Shown here one piece after another: positions 12,401 through 25,400 of a stretch of DNA of 64,000 nt. The notes beneath the pieces were generated by a model, which ran no database searches, was not told the origin of the DNA, and saw nothing but the letters and a program-made list of their open reading frames with translations. Every line of letters starts with the position of its first letter. Positions within the stretch are counted from its first letter, which is position 1. The stretch spans positions 10,008,451 through 10,072,450 of the forward strand of contig JALGQZ010000004.1 of NCBI GenBank assembly GCA_023105745.1, in the 5' to 3' direction. Both the position numbers and the translations under genes were made by a program. This stretch comes from Austropuccinia psidii (Eukaryota > Basidiomycota > Pucciniomycetes > Pucciniales > Sphaerophragmiaceae).

Positions 12401-14431
12401 GGAATATACCTTTTAAATTTTACATTGATGCATGTGGAGATGGATTAGGGGCAGCCCTACAACAAATCCAAATTATTGATGGCAAACCTACAGAAGAACC
12501 AGTTTGTTACATCTCAAGAAAAATCAAACCAACAGAAGCCAGATATGGTGCAAGCCAAATGGAGTGCTTATGTTTGGTATGGGCACTTGAGAAACTACAC
12601 TATTATCTTGATGGCAGTGTTTTAGAAGTGATAACTGACTGTAACAATGTAAAATCACTTCTTAACATGAAATCTCCCAACAGACATATGTTGAGATGGT
12701 AAATAGCCATTTAAGAATATAGAGGAAACATGACAATAGTTCATAAAGAAGGAAAGATTCACAAGAATACTGATGGACTTAGCAGGTGGGCATTAGCCAA
12801 TACTCCTGATAATCCAGCTTATTTAATTTTGGAAGCAGAACCACAAATTCCAATTCAGGGAATTGACATAACTGATATTGGGACTGAATTCTTTGAAGAA
12901 GTCAGGGAATCTTATAAGAAAGACAAGAATTGCCATATCTTGACTTCCTTATTAGATAAAGACTGAAAATATACATCTTTAGTCAATATACTAGATGAAG
13001 TTTGGAAGAATTCCTATTCTGAAGGAAGATTTCACTTGTTTTATGGGATTATTTACCACAGAACCAAAAATTCTTGTGTAATGAAATTGTGTAGCAGACT
13101 GCTTATCAATACCATTCTTCATTGAATCCATGATAGCATATACTCTGGACACCTGTCAGAGGACAGAACACTTTAAAATAGGAGGAAGGGTGCATGGTGA
13201 CCATCTTGGAAATAAGAGACCATTGAATATTGCCATACCTGTGACAGATGTCAAAACGCAAACAGGAGTGAAGGCAAGAAATTTGGACTTATGATCCATA
13301 TTCAAGAACCAAAATCCCCTTGGGAAGTTGTTCAAATGGATTGGGTCACAGCACTTCCTCCAAGTGGTTACAGAAGCTATAATGCTTGTTTAGTCATTGT
13401 GTACAGATATAGCAACACTGCCATATTCTTGCCATGTCATAAAGCTGACACAGCTATGGATACAGCTCTTCTTCTATGGAGTAGAGTTATTTCTCATACG
13501 GGAATATTCAAGAATATCATAAGGGACAGGGATCCTAAGTTCACATCTGTACTTTGGACCAATCTTCATAGATTGTTTGGGACTAAGTTATCATTCTCTA
13601 CAGAATATCACCCTCAAACGGATGGGCTAGCAGAAAGAATAATTCAAACTTTAGAAGACATGATCAGGAGATTTTGTGCTTATGGGTTATTTCAAAGACT
13701 CAGATGGCTTTACCCATGACTGGTGCACTGTTATAACTGCATTAGAATTGGCATATAAGACATCAGTCCATTCTTCCACAGGTCAAACTCCTACTATGCT
13801 AGAGAAAGGATGGAATCCAAGACTCCCAGCAGATACACTGAGGAAAGACTTGATTAAAACTCATCCTACAGCTTCCAGATTCAAAGTAATGCTTGATAAA
13901 GTGAATCATCATGCAAAAAAAAGTACAAAAGATGCTTTTTAATATGCTAAACAGAAGTGGGACAAAAGTCACAAAGTACCAGACTTCAATGTAGGGGACT
14001 TAGTTCTAGTTTCAACCTTGAATTTTAATAATATCAAAGGCCCAAAGAAACTTAAAGATTCTAATGTAGGACCTTTTTTTATTGTTGCCTTACATGGAAC
14101 CAATGCAGTTCAAGTGGAATGAAGTGGTGAATTGGAAAATAAACACCCCACCTTTCCAGTAAGCCTGATGAAGCCTTATCAACCAACTGACAAAGAATTC
14201 TTTCCTTTAAGGAACTCAACTCCTTTGACTGTACCACCAGTGGAACAGGATGAATACAAAAAGATAAAGAAAGTCATTAAAGAAAGGAGACTTAGGGGTA
14301 AAAATCAAAGAAAATATCTAGTCAGATATAGAAGTCTAGTACATGAAGATGAATGACTGGCAGAATCAGAAATACCTGACTCAGATAAACTCTTAAGAAG
14401 ATTTAGACATGAAGGAAGGCCACAAGCCTGA
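8736..14431 (+). pseudogene. Element D Gag-Pol (frame X), Ty3/Gypsy chromovirus type
   Basis: Decayed polyprotein, close to element B in sequence. Order: overprinted N-terminal region (to 9,492), coiled region, capsid (from about 9,995, '[12 protein letters not shown]'), zinc knuckle at 10,578-10,620 broken by a frameshift, protease LDTGAFCT (about 10,937-10,960), RT with HIDD in place of YIDD (about 11,980), RNase H ([12 protein letters not shown], about 12,424-12,460), integrase (MDWV about 13,338; DRDPKF about 13,528; QTDGLAER about 13,615), and chromodomain-like KYLVRYRS about 14,310. Stops include 9,270, 9,830, 10,181, 11,032, 11,143, 12,211, 12,700 and several at 12,964-13,225. Frameshifts lie near 9,620, 10,600 and 13,690. 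It cannot make a working polyprotein. Confidence 0.9.
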
Positions 14432-14474
14432 ATATGTCTAAAAATGTGCTTTCAATTACTTGATCTGAGTAATA

Positions 14475-14514
14475 GAAAGAGGTTGGACGGTGGACATTAA
14501 CCCCCTTTGGGGTC
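14475..14514 (+). other. Element D 3' UTR conserved block with hairpin
   Basis: 'agaggttggacggtgga' is followed by acccccTTTggggt, an inverted repeat. The same block plus hairpin occurs at the same place in element B (52,622-52,680, minus). It lies between the pol stop and the polypurine tract. Confidence 0.6.
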
Positions 14515-14562
14515 TTTTTATTCTTTATACCATTGATAAACTTGTAGTACAATTTTTTTTTT

Positions 14563-14574
14563 GGTGGGAGTGAA
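14563..14574 (+). other. Element D polypurine tract
   Basis: ggtgggagtgaa follows a T10 run directly before the LTR start TGTGAGCC at 14,575. Element B has the same T-run/ggtgg arrangement on its own strand. Confidence 0.8.
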
Positions 14575-15838
14575 TGTGAGCCTTGAGGTATATTTTACAT
14601 ACCCAAATAGGCCACAATTATCTTAAAAATAAATTCTGAACTATGCATAAACCAGAAGTCATGCATATATTCAAAATTCATCATTTCCGATTTCAGGAAA
14701 GATGAATAACTTTTTATTGAGTAGGTAAATCCATAGATATAAGGCCAGATTTGGATTCTACACAAATATTCACCCAGGTTAGCTCCATAGAGTGAATAAG
14801 CTCGAATCAACTATTTGAGGTAGTAATATGGAAAATACTTCAATACCACATAAAAGATCCGTGAAAATGTTTGTTTTTCTCTATTTCACACCAAAATAAT
14901 GGGAATCTGAGAAATCCCATGTTACTTACACACTAAGAATAGTGTTATGCATGTTTTGAGCACTTGATATTATGGTATTCTTACATGAAATTTTTGTACA
15001 CCCATGGTGGATATCTCACTTGAAGCTTAAAATTCTCTTTTGACATAAAAAATAGGCAAGGGGGACAAAAGACATCAAAGAGAGCCAGGGTACCCAACTT
15101 CTGAGGCCTCTGAGGCATGGAAAGCTCCAAAGCTTGGATCTATGGTTGATCTTAGCCCAATTAGTAAACTAAAGCCTTTTGGGAACTTGGTTATCATGTT
15201 ACAACTACAGTAAATTATAAGAAAATAGCAAATAACCTGCTATTTTGATGTGCCAAGGAGGTAAAGAACAACTTAGACTCCTGTAACCATGTCAATTCTT
15301 AATGAATTAATATTTATAAAAACCAGAACATTAATTAAAACCCTTTTTGGACTATTATACATTGATTTATTGCAGAGAAACCAGCCATACACTGCTATTT
15401 GCAATTCTATGTAGAATTGAGGTAAAAACTTCAAGAATTCATTGAAAATACAAGTCTTAATCAATCTTTCTGAAAATTTGAGGACCAATTCAAAACACTA
15501 TAATTCATATAAAAACAAAAAATAATTACACCTTTAAATGTAAAATTAAAAGTTTTACCTACAGTCCATTTTTGATGATTCCAGGTGAAACACAGAATCT
15601 TTAAAAATTTACAGAAAATACATTCTGTGATGAAATTTCCAATAAAACTGATAACTGTGAGAAATAAACTATTATTTTGTAATAAAAGAAGATTTACAGT
15701 TGTTACTAATTTTATTCTTAACCATAAAGGGGTTGGTAGTCACATAGAAGCCCCAATTAAGTAATTATGATAATCTTACATGACAAAAAATGATGCAACC
15801 AATAATCCAAAAAGGTTTATTGTATTCTCACTCACTCA
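14575..15838 (+). repeat. Element D 3' LTR, truncated
   Basis: It starts TGTGAGCCTTGAGG and is collinear with the left LTR until 'attctcactcactca' (15,838). There the left LTR continues (7,495 onward) but this one switches to unrelated sequence. The missing part of about 650 bp is not seen elsewhere in the window. Confidence 0.85.
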
Positions 15839-17233
15839 CCAGGGCGAATTTTGCGTCAATCATTGGCAATTGACTTCACACCAAGCTAATGTCAAGCAGG
15901 ATAAAAGTCAAGCTCAGGTCAAGCAAAAATCAAGCAAACGTTGAGCACACATGACACTCTGGTCTTATACTCAATCCTGTGACATCCACCAATATTGGTT
16001 CCCCTGTGCCTTCAACTGAGATTCCTCACCACCGGATCCTCCCTCAACCCTCCAAAAGTTGGTAAAAATTGCACAAGACCTGCCTGTTTTCACACGCACA
16101 CGTCAAAGAGGTCCTTCAGCCAGTCTTGATGTAGAGTGGGGGTTTCACCTCACCAGGGAATCCATGAAAAGACTCTGCCTCCGCGGGATATTCATGTTGT
16201 GCATGAAACTGGTAGAGCCCACCGCACAACACCGCGGGTGCGGTGCGGTTGCATTGGTATGTGCATGTGCAAGGGCAGGTGCATAAGGGCAGAGTCCCCT
16301 TCCAACATGATGATGGCGCAGTTGCACATTTTGGACGCTGTGATAGGTGAGTGTGTGGGACATTTGATCATTGAAATTGGCTTATTCACACTTTACCCAA
16401 TGTCAAAATAGTAGTTTCTTTGTGGCAATGTGAAATAATGGGCTTTGCTTGTCACAATGGCATGTCTTTGTCACCAAATTTTGAGGCAGTTATTTCACTA
16501 GAAAAATTGCTAATGAATCTGAGAGATTTGCATTTTTGTAAACTAAATATCATGAATAATGGTTTTATAATTACAAGCAGTCCACATGACATAACTTTGT
16601 TATTGTACAATCCACAGCTACCTTCTATTCCTTCTTCAGATATAATCAATTTTCCATCATCAAAACCCACAGCTTTAGAGATATTGAGATGCGGTCAATC
16701 TGGTAAGAAATTCACATCAACCTTCAAAGGTTTAATATTAGAAAGTTATTGTTCAGCATGCAAGATGGCTCACAGACTTTAAAAATGCTATTAATAGCAC
16801 CAAAGCGTTGTGAGTTGCCCCTTGGAAAAAATATAATGCTGTTGCTGACATTTTTAGATTCAGTTGAAAATATATTGTTCCCAATATTAATTTTTGTAAA
16901 CTGGAAAATACCAAGGCAAGACAATCCTTGAAGTGGGATGACTTGTGGATTGTATGGTAGTGTCTAAGCTGATCCATTCAACTATTTCCCTTGTGCAATG
17001 AAAATTCTGTAAGTACTCAACCAGGCAATCATAATTTTCTTGGTCATGGCAGGATGGTTTGTTATGTTTTTTGTGATTGAACAGGGCAGGCGGTTGTGAT
17101 TCAAAAAGTTGTTATATTTGACATGGGATGGATGGGGATTGACAGAGCACAGAAAGGTTGGAACATCGACTGATATTTTGAAGTAAGGTTTTATCTAAAT
17201 CATCTATTCAGAGTTGCAAGAAGTTAGTCTTAT
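15839..17233. other. Flank of the Plavaka-like transposase; locally GC-rich
   Basis: No gene is supported. At 16,171-16,296 a GC-rich island (ccgcacaacaccgcgggtgcgg) is bracketed by perfect 9-bp inverted arms, gactctgcc at 16,171 and ggcagagtc at 16,288. 'ctcaccaggg' occurs at 15,835 and again near 16,150. This could be terminal or subterminal transposon sequence, but I could not find the matching opposite terminus. The plus ORF at 16,420-16,782 and minus ORFs at 16,452-16,977 may hold the decayed C-terminal end of the transposase. I cannot confirm that. Confidence 0.4.
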
Positions 17234-19684
17234 TCAGTTCATGCGTTTAATCAAGGTGAATATATTGATCATATTAATTGACATAAATATTTTGTCATTT
17301 GCTCGGATCTTTGCAAATACTCCAATCAAGTGCTCATACCCCATGTGGCTGAGGCTTGTGCTGGGCCCCAATGTTGGAAGAGTTTGGGAATATGATCAGC
17401 AAAATGATGATTTGGTTTACTTTCCTGTTTTGGGAACAGGTGTTGATTGGAAAGGTGGAATTTTTTCCAATGTTCATAAAATGCATTTGCATCATCCGTT
17501 GAAACAGTCCAACTTGTGGCAATATTGATAGCACTAACCAAATGGAATGTATTCTTGGTTAGTTCATTTGCAAGCTCTTCTGATTGACCCATCTTTCTTT
17601 GTGTGTTGGTGGATTTGTGTTCATCTAACAAAATATGTTGACTGAGCATTAAAAATAGAATATAGACCTCGTATAAGAGAGCCCATTCTGCAGATTTCAA
17701 ACTACCATGAGAGGGGGAACCCATTTTGCGGGGGACTCTTGTCCATGACGAGGGAATTATGGTATCAGATATGATTTTTTCGAGATGCTCCAAAGCCTCA
17801 CCCTTGATCTGGTGATCACTCAGTGCACTGATATCCAATTCACAGGGGATTTCAGAAGTGGGGATATAATCCGCATCAAATGATGGAATCTCCACAAAAC
17901 CACTAGATGGATGTTGCCTGTGAGGTAGGTTTTGTGGGTGGAAGTAGTGGGGAGTTACTCATTTATTATTTTTGCTGTGTTTCTTCTCAGGGAGCAGGCC
18001 TCTCTCAATGTGATTTTATCAAGAGAGCAGTTGGAGGTCATGGAATCTGAGTCTGAACTGTTGCTGTCATTGGATTTCCTGCGGGCCCTGAAGTAAATTT
18101 CTGATTTGGACTCTGGAATGCACAATTTGAAAGTTGCTTTATCCTTCAAAATTCCAAGTATTAAATTATGCATTATGTCAAGATTAACCATTCTGGTTGC
18201 ATCCAAATATGAAAGGTCTTCCAAAATTGAAGATCGCACTCTATACTCAGAAGAAATTGCTTGTCTTTGTTGTGGGGATGCCCAAAGCCATTTCGCAATG
18301 GTTGATTTATGATTTTGGTATGATCGTGTGTAGTGAAATTGAGGACCAATTTCTTCAATTTGAGCTTTGTGAATAGTCCAAAAATTACAAAAGTGGGTTC
18401 CTGAATGAGAAATAAATCAAGTAAGCTTGCGCATGGCAGCCACATCTGCAATGGCTGTGAGAATTGTAACACGGATAAAGGATCCTGAAGGACCTGTTGA
18501 GGTGGGTGAAAAATGGTAACCTTGCCATAGCTCTTTGAGCTCCTTGATTAGTTGCATTAATAGGTAATTTAATTGAAGGGCAGTTGGCTCCTTTGGACCA
18601 GGGATGATTCCTGCAACATAGACATTCTCTGGCTTCAATCTTTCACTTGGGGGGAGATTGAGACAAATGAGCATGATAGGGTCAATGCTGGCCAACCAGG
18701 TTGACTTTCCATGTGCATTAAACCAGTCCACATAAATGGAGAAGGCCAATGCACCAGGAATGGACATTAATGCGGGTTGTGAATATTTTTAGTGCCAGTG
18801 AAGCGTCTCCAGACCAATCCATCTCAGCTGCCACATTTTGGGGAACCTTTGTGCATTTGGGATTTTTGATGTTGATGCAGAATTACCATAATTCCAGCTT
18901 GCAGGAGAAACCTGGAAATCCAATTTTTGACTGGTTGATAAATGAAATGTTTTGTTGGTATAAATTTTTTTTTGATGTTGGTTGTGTTTTGTGTGTGGGG
19001 TCCAAATGAATTGATGAATTTTCCTAATGATTGTGTGCAAGGGGGATCATGATCATTTGGGTCATCATGGCGTTGACAGTGGGGTTGGTCAGTTGTTACA
19101 GATTCAGTAAGGACATTAAGAAATAAACATTGAGGACAATATATATAGTTTTGAATCACTGGCTCCAATTGGAGATGTTCAAATATGGTACTGAGATCTT
19201 GAGGTATATGGAATGCAGGAGTGGGGGGACCAACTGAGCTTGAGATACTGGACTTGATCAGAAGGCTCAGGGCAGGGTTGCGAATTCCTGAAGCCCTGCG
19301 GGGTATATTATACCTTAATGATAGAATGGCAGATATTATCATTCCAAGGTCTTGTGGGGGAAGGTTTTGACTGCCACTCTATGGTTTCTCTGCAGTTGAA
19401 TTGAGACCTGCTGGAGTGGAGAAAGTGCTTTGGGTCAATTATGAATAATCAGCTGGGAATATTTGATCCAATAGAATTTGCCGGCACTCAGATCCTGATG
19501 CAGAAGTAGGGATGTTTGGAAGAGATTTGGGTGCAATTCTTTCTTTGAGCTTTTTAATGTGCTGTTTATATTGTAAAGGTGTGAAGGCAACTACCTGCCT
19601 ATTACCCTCAGAGGAAGAGTGTGTTTGGGTTGGGCAGTGTTGACACATGCATATACGCATTGAGGAATAGTGGTGTGTTGTCAT
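17234..19684 (-). pseudogene. Plavaka/KDZ-like (Tnp2-type) DNA transposase, broken
   Basis: Would encode a cut-and-paste transposase of the basidiomycete Plavaka group (CACTA-related). Pieces in order on minus: N-terminal CQHC segment (19,439-19,684); a Cys/His-rich segment with CPQC (18,824-19,342) leading into 'KNWISRFLLQ'; 'WLASIDPIMLICLNLPPSERLKPENVYVAGIIPGPKEPT' type core (18,417-18,767); 'YLDATRMVNLDIMHNLILGIL' (17,955-18,239); and 'SSWTRVPRKMGSPSHGSLKSAEW' to 'NHHFADHIPKLFQHWG' (17,326-17,895). After a one-base shift near 17,335 it continues 'YEHLIGVFAKI' to a stop at 17,234. The order and the IIPGPKEP and DIMHN.ILG motifs are typical of the family. Several frameshifts and stops make it a pseudogene, although some breaks may be introns. 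Confidence 0.75.
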
Positions 19685-20538
19685 TGTTGCAGAAATTGTG
19701 AGTAAGGTTGGTTTGTGTATGAATATCTATGGTTGATGTGAAAGTGTTTGGGAGTGTTATTAATTGGAAAAAAAATTGAGTGATTATTTATGAAGGGGGA
19801 GATGACTTGAGCCAGATGAAGATTTAATCCCATTTGTAATGGTGGCTGAGCTGCAGGGGATAAAGTGTAACATGTCTCATCTGGATGGCAGAATTGGTTA
19901 GGAGTCTAATTGGGTAAAATGCCATGCTGCTCAATGCTCATACATATTATCTTTTATTTACACATGGTGATACTGCAGTTTTGACCCTTGATGGGCGTTC
20001 TATTAGGGATGTGTCAACATTGAATTGAGGGGATTAACGTTCAAACCATGTATGCTGGCACACCATTGTACATGGTTTAAACCTTATTACCGACATAACA
20101 ATATAACACTATTAATTAAGCATTTGGAGTGGAGCTAAATTCTTGTTATTTGGTTTGAGTGAAGCGGGCTTTTAATCAGTTGGAATGTGATTTGGATTGT
20201 CTTTCCTTTCTTGAAAAGGTGATGTCTCCTTTGTAGGTAAAACCTACATTAATATACCCTTATACAGATATAGAATGCCGTGTAATTTTGATGCATATAT
20301 TGGCAGTTTGGATAATTCACAAAATGTGAAAATGGGGAAGGGGAAATGTTTATTGGATCTGATCACTTATGGATGATGGGTCTCCTTTGAGATGAAGGAA
20401 ATATCACATTATCTGCTGGTGGGCCGGGCACGGTGGTTTCTGACAAAAGCAATGGAGCTCAAGAGGAGGCAGTGACAAGTCTCCTAAGAAGTGTCTTATT
20501 AGACTTCCACAAGATACTTGGTTCCAACTATTCATATA
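19685..20538. other. Upstream region of the transposase, left half of a split intergenic
   Basis: No ORF or RNA gene seen. Together with 30,186-30,288 it forms the region of roughly 950 bp between the minus-strand transposase and the plus-strand gene before element C landed. It is a candidate divergent promoter region. No clear TATA pair was identified. Confidence 0.5.
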
Positions 20539-20543
20539 ATTTC
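20539..20543. repeat. Target-site duplication of element C (left)
   Basis: atttc directly before TGTAAGG. It is repeated as atttc at 30,181-30,185 after the right LTR. Confidence 0.9.
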
Positions 20544-22380
20544 TGTAAGGTGTGGATATGAAACTTTGATTAAAAATCAAGTACTTTTCCTGTCCTCAAA
20601 ATTTGTATAAGGTAAAAATCAATTAAAAATAGTAAAAAATATTATTTCTAAGAGAAAACACGCCAATTTTATTGTTTATAGCTTTCTTAGTATAAAACAA
20701 TAATATTATAAAAATTTATTGTTTTACCAACAATAAAAATTTATCCAAAAAATAATCTACAAGAGATATTTTAAGGCTACAAAAGAAATTTCTTCAAGAG
20801 CAATTTCAATTGGAATTAATTGAGCAAAGAACTGCAAGCAATTGAATAAAGAACAAAGTCTTTAAAAAGAATATTAAAGAGAAAACACGCCCAAAAGTGA
20901 CCAGAGTGAATTTGGAAACAAAGTGACAAAGTTTACAGTGATGAAAGATGCTTTAATTCACTTTTGGAGTGGTTCAGGGGTAAAAATGATTATAAGAGTT
21001 ACAAACAATGATTATAATTATTTTTTCACATGGTTAAAAGGTTAAAAATGATTTTAAAAAGGTGTTTGGAATCTTTTATTGATTGGTTTAACAGTGTTTA
21101 AACTAATTAATTAAAGGAAAAGATTCTAACATGAAGAGAAAAGTGGGGCAAAGAAGACATTCTTTTATAGCCACCAATTCTCTTACTCCAAAAGTAAAAT
21201 TTACTTTTGTCAATCGTGAAAAACAGTCTGACAACAGAAAAGCCAATTATGGCATCATTGAACACTGGTTCAGACCAAAAAGGGCTGGTTCAAGCCATTT
21301 TTAGCCATTTTTAGCCATTTTAGACCTAAATCAGCCATTACTATAGCAATACCAGGCCTAGAGCCTTCAAAACACGTCAGAATGTGTGACAGAGGCGTAG
21401 AAATCAGTTAAAACTGTTTTTACTATGATTGTTTTATCTTAAGGGTAGTTTTACCCTCTTGGCAACAGCTAAAAATACCCCAGTTGGTATCAAAACCTCA
21501 TCATCAATTGAGTCCACAGACCCTGTAACTCAATTCCAGGCAAAAAGTGATTAACTTATGCGTGAATTTTGACATCCCACGCCTGTCAGTAAGGATTTTG
21601 GGGGTCTAGCTCCCCCTTAGAGCTGGAGTTCCTTTTCCCCCCCAAATTTATTCTTTCCAATTTATTTTTCCTTTAATTCCTCATCATGTATTATAATTAT
21701 AATTTACATATGTAATTCAATTCAATTGTACAGTAGAATAAAGTAATAATTGACACCTCATATGTAAATCAAAGTTCACTTATGTAATACACGCGCACAT
21801 TTTGACATTTCAATTGAATTCAATTGAAAATACTTCAATTCCTCATAACTTCTAAACTAAACACAACACCTCGATTTTAACACAAAATTTGATGGTTAAC
21901 ACCACATGTGGTGTGAATTAAATTAAAGTTTTGAGGATTTTCAACTTTTGTATTGAAAATACTAAAAACTTAATTTAAGCTTATTTAGAGTTGAGTTACA
22001 AGAATTTCACTCAGAGGTGACCCCACCTGATTTTTTATGAGGAATCCAATGGTGAAATAATTTTTATGTGTTTATTTATTGGATAGAAAGTTATAATAAT
22101 TTCTATTTAACTTTTTTCCAAATTTATTTATTTTTTCACAATTTTGTTAAAATTTCATTTTTACTTAATTTTTTCAAGTATAAATGTAATTTTATACTTA
22201 CAAAATTTTAATGTATTTTCATTTTTTAAATTGTAATTAATTTTTTATTTTAAATATAATTTTATATTTATATTTATATTTTTATTTTGATAATATAAAT
22301 AAATTTATTTTATTTATATTAATATGTTATTTTTGTATTTGTGGTCTTTTGGGTATATGAAATTACCTCTAAGGCTCACA
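20544..22380 (-). repeat. Element C 3' LTR
   Basis: TGTAAGGTGTGG ... GGCTCACA on plus, i.e. TGTGAGCC...CCTTACA on the element's strand. It carries ~22 extra AT-rich bases near 22,290 compared with the other LTR. The inner boundary abuts the polypurine tract. Confidence 0.95.
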
Positions 22381-22393
22381 TTCCATCCCCCTA
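22381..22393 (-). other. Element C polypurine tract
   Basis: Reverse strand TAGGGGGATGGAA, preceded by a T6 run and directly followed by the LTR start TGTGAGCC. Confidence 0.8.
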
Positions 22394-22403
22394 AAAAAGA
22401 ATA

Positions 22404-25400
22404 TTACTTTGTAATATTGGTATTTCTAGTGTGTCTGAACCTCCTGAGGAGTTTGGTAGCTTCTGGTATATCTTTTTCTTCTAACCATTCATCTTCACAA
22501 GTTGGGTCATTGTACCTAACAAGGTATTCCCTTACTTTCTTGGTTCTTAATTTCCTTTCTTTAAGAACTTTGGTAATTTTCTTAGTACTAGATGTCTCAA
22601 TATGAGGTATAACTTGGGGAATCTTATTCCTCAAGGGCAATTTCTCAGCATCACTAGATTTATATGGCTTTATCAAGCTCACTGGAAATGTGGGATGCTT
22701 ATTGCTAAGTTCTTCAGATAATTCTACTTCAACAGCATTTTCCCCATGGAGGGCTTTAATGACAAAAGGTCCTGCAAAGGAGTCTTTAAGCTTTTTACAT
22801 CCTTTGATGTTATTGAAGTTTGTAGTGGATACTAGTACTAAATACCCTACCTTGAGATCTGGAGTGGCATGAGATTTGTCCCATTTATCTTTAGCATATG
22901 CAAATGAGTCTTCCATGCACCTTACTGCATGCTTTCTGGTTCTGTCTAGCATTCCTTTGAAGCTGGAAGCTGTAGGATGTATTTCAACCAAATCTTTCCT
23001 TAAAGAATCTTGGGGTAATTTGGGATTCCATCCTTTTTCCAAAATATCAGGAGTCTCATTGGTACTGGCATGGATGGAAGTTTTGTATGCCAGTTCCAGT
23101 GCGCGTAGAAGAGTACACCAATCATGGGTGAAACCATCACTATCTTTAACTTCAAGGCCATATGCACAAAATCTTCTCACCATATCTTCTAAGGTTTGAA
23201 TCATTCTTTCAGCCAGGCCATCAGTTTGTAGGTGGTAGGCTGTGGAGAAGGATAATTTTGTCCCAAATAGCTGGTGAAGATTTGTCCACAGTGCTGAGGT
23301 GAATTTAGGATCTCTGTCACTAATGATATTTGTAAATATTCCAGTCCATGATACTACTCTATTCCATATTAGAAGAGCTGTATCCATGGCTGTATCATCT
23401 TTGTGACATGGCAAAAAGATTGGAGTTTTACTAAATCTGTCCACAATTATTAGAGAGTTGTCTTTACAGTATTTGTTAAGTAATTGGCATAAGATGCTAC
23501 AATTCTTATCTTGGGTGTAACTATTCCTGAAATCCTCAAAGAAGGTGGTGTTTAAGTCTGTAACACTTATTCCTTCTATTGGGATTTGTGGTGAAGCTTC
23601 TTCTGGCACATAAGCAGGATTATCAATATTATTTGGTAATTGCCATCTGCTTAGTCCATCTGCATTTTTATGAATATTCCCATCCTTATTAACAATAGTC
23701 ATATTGCCTCTGTATTCCTGTATGGCTATTTGCCATCTGAGCATATGTCTGTTAGGTGTTTTCATGTTTAAAAGTTACTTGACAGCTGTACAATCTGTTA
23801 TCACCTCAAAAACACATCCCTCCAAGAAGTAGTTTAATTTTTCCAAGGCCCAGACAAGGCATAGACATTCCATTTGACTTGCTCAATATCTGGCTTCAGT
23901 TGGTTTGATCTGCCTGGATATGAAACATATGGGTCCTTCTACAGGTTTATCATTTATGATCTGCACTTGGTGAAGTGCAGCACCCAGCCCATCCCCTGAT
24001 GCATCAATATACAATTTAAAACAAAATTTAAAGTCTGGCATCAGTAAGAGTGGAGCAGTGGTCAAGGCTTCTCTTAGAGACTCAAAAGCTTTGAATTTTT
24101 CAACAGTCATTTCAAATACTGTGTCTTTGTCACACAATTTACAAAGTGGTCTTGCTATGGATGCAAAATCTTTAATGTGTTGCCTGTAATATCCTGCAAA
24201 ACCTTAGAATGACTGAATTTCCTTCTTATTCTGAGACATGGGTTTTAGCAATACTGCTGCAAATTTGTTTTTGTCAATTCCAAGGGACAAACCAGATACA
24301 ACATGTCCTAGTGATTTAAGTTCTTTAAATCCAAAATGACATTTCTTCAAGGAGATTTTCATGTTTACTGATTGAATTTTTGTCAAACCTCTGGACAATC
24401 TGTACATGTGCTCCTCCCAGGTTTTGGAACAGACAATAATGTCATCAATTTAAATGATTAACCATCCCTCTGAGAGTTCTTCAGGGAACATTTCATTCAT
24501 CATTCTTTGGAAGTGTGAAGGTGCATTTTTGATACCAAAGGGCATTCTTAAGTATTCATACACTCCACAATGAACAATAATTCTCAAGTATTTTCTTGCT
24601 CTTGGTGTCACCACATTTTGATGGAATCCTTTAAGGGCATCCATAGTGGTTATATACACTGCTTGAGATATTTGAGTAAGGGCAATTTGGATTTTTGGTA
24701 TTGGGTATCTGTCAGGCACAGTGTAAGTGTTCAGAGCTCTAAAGTCCCCAACCATTCTAGATTTTCCATTATGCCATGCCACTATGACTGGTGTAGTTAT
24801 TTCTACTTCTTCATTGTGGCCTACTTTTCTTATTACACCAAGGTCCAGAAGTTATTTGATATGAATTTATAGAGCTTCTCTTGATTTTGAACTTGCTGGA
24901 TATGCAGGTCTTATTAAGAGTGGTGGATAAGGTCTCTCAATGTTAAGAATGATGTCAACTTCATGACCAATAATTTCTCCTAGAGGTTCTTTGTCTGAAG
25001 CAAATGCTCCTCTGTGGTCATACAAAAGGTAAGAAAGTTCATTTTCCTGTTTATCAGTCAAATGAAGGCTTATTTCAGCTTCATTTAATTGTTCAGACTT
25101 GAATTTCTCTAACTCTAAGTTGACTGGTGATACTTTATTTACTGTAATTTGTCTTTTAAATGGTAAAAAGGCAAATTTTTGGCGCTCATTGTCTCCAATA
25201 GTAAAGTATCTGTCTTTATTGTTATGAAAATCTATCCCATACATGATTAAATAGTCATTTCCCAATATAAAATGGGTACTAGAGCAATTTTCCATAACAA
25301 CAAATTCAACTGTGATTCTTAAATTACCATTGATGTGTGGGAATATGACATTGGTCTCAAAGATTCCTAATGCTTTCATTGGGTTACTTGCACTGTTGAA

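Noticed and set aside
16059..16411. Overlapping ORFs on both strands in the GC-rich island
   Set aside because: Low stop density follows from base composition; no homology recognised.
16420..16782. 120-residue plus ORF
   Set aside because: Lies where the decayed transposase C-terminus is expected on the other strand; no recognisable domain, so not called as a gene.
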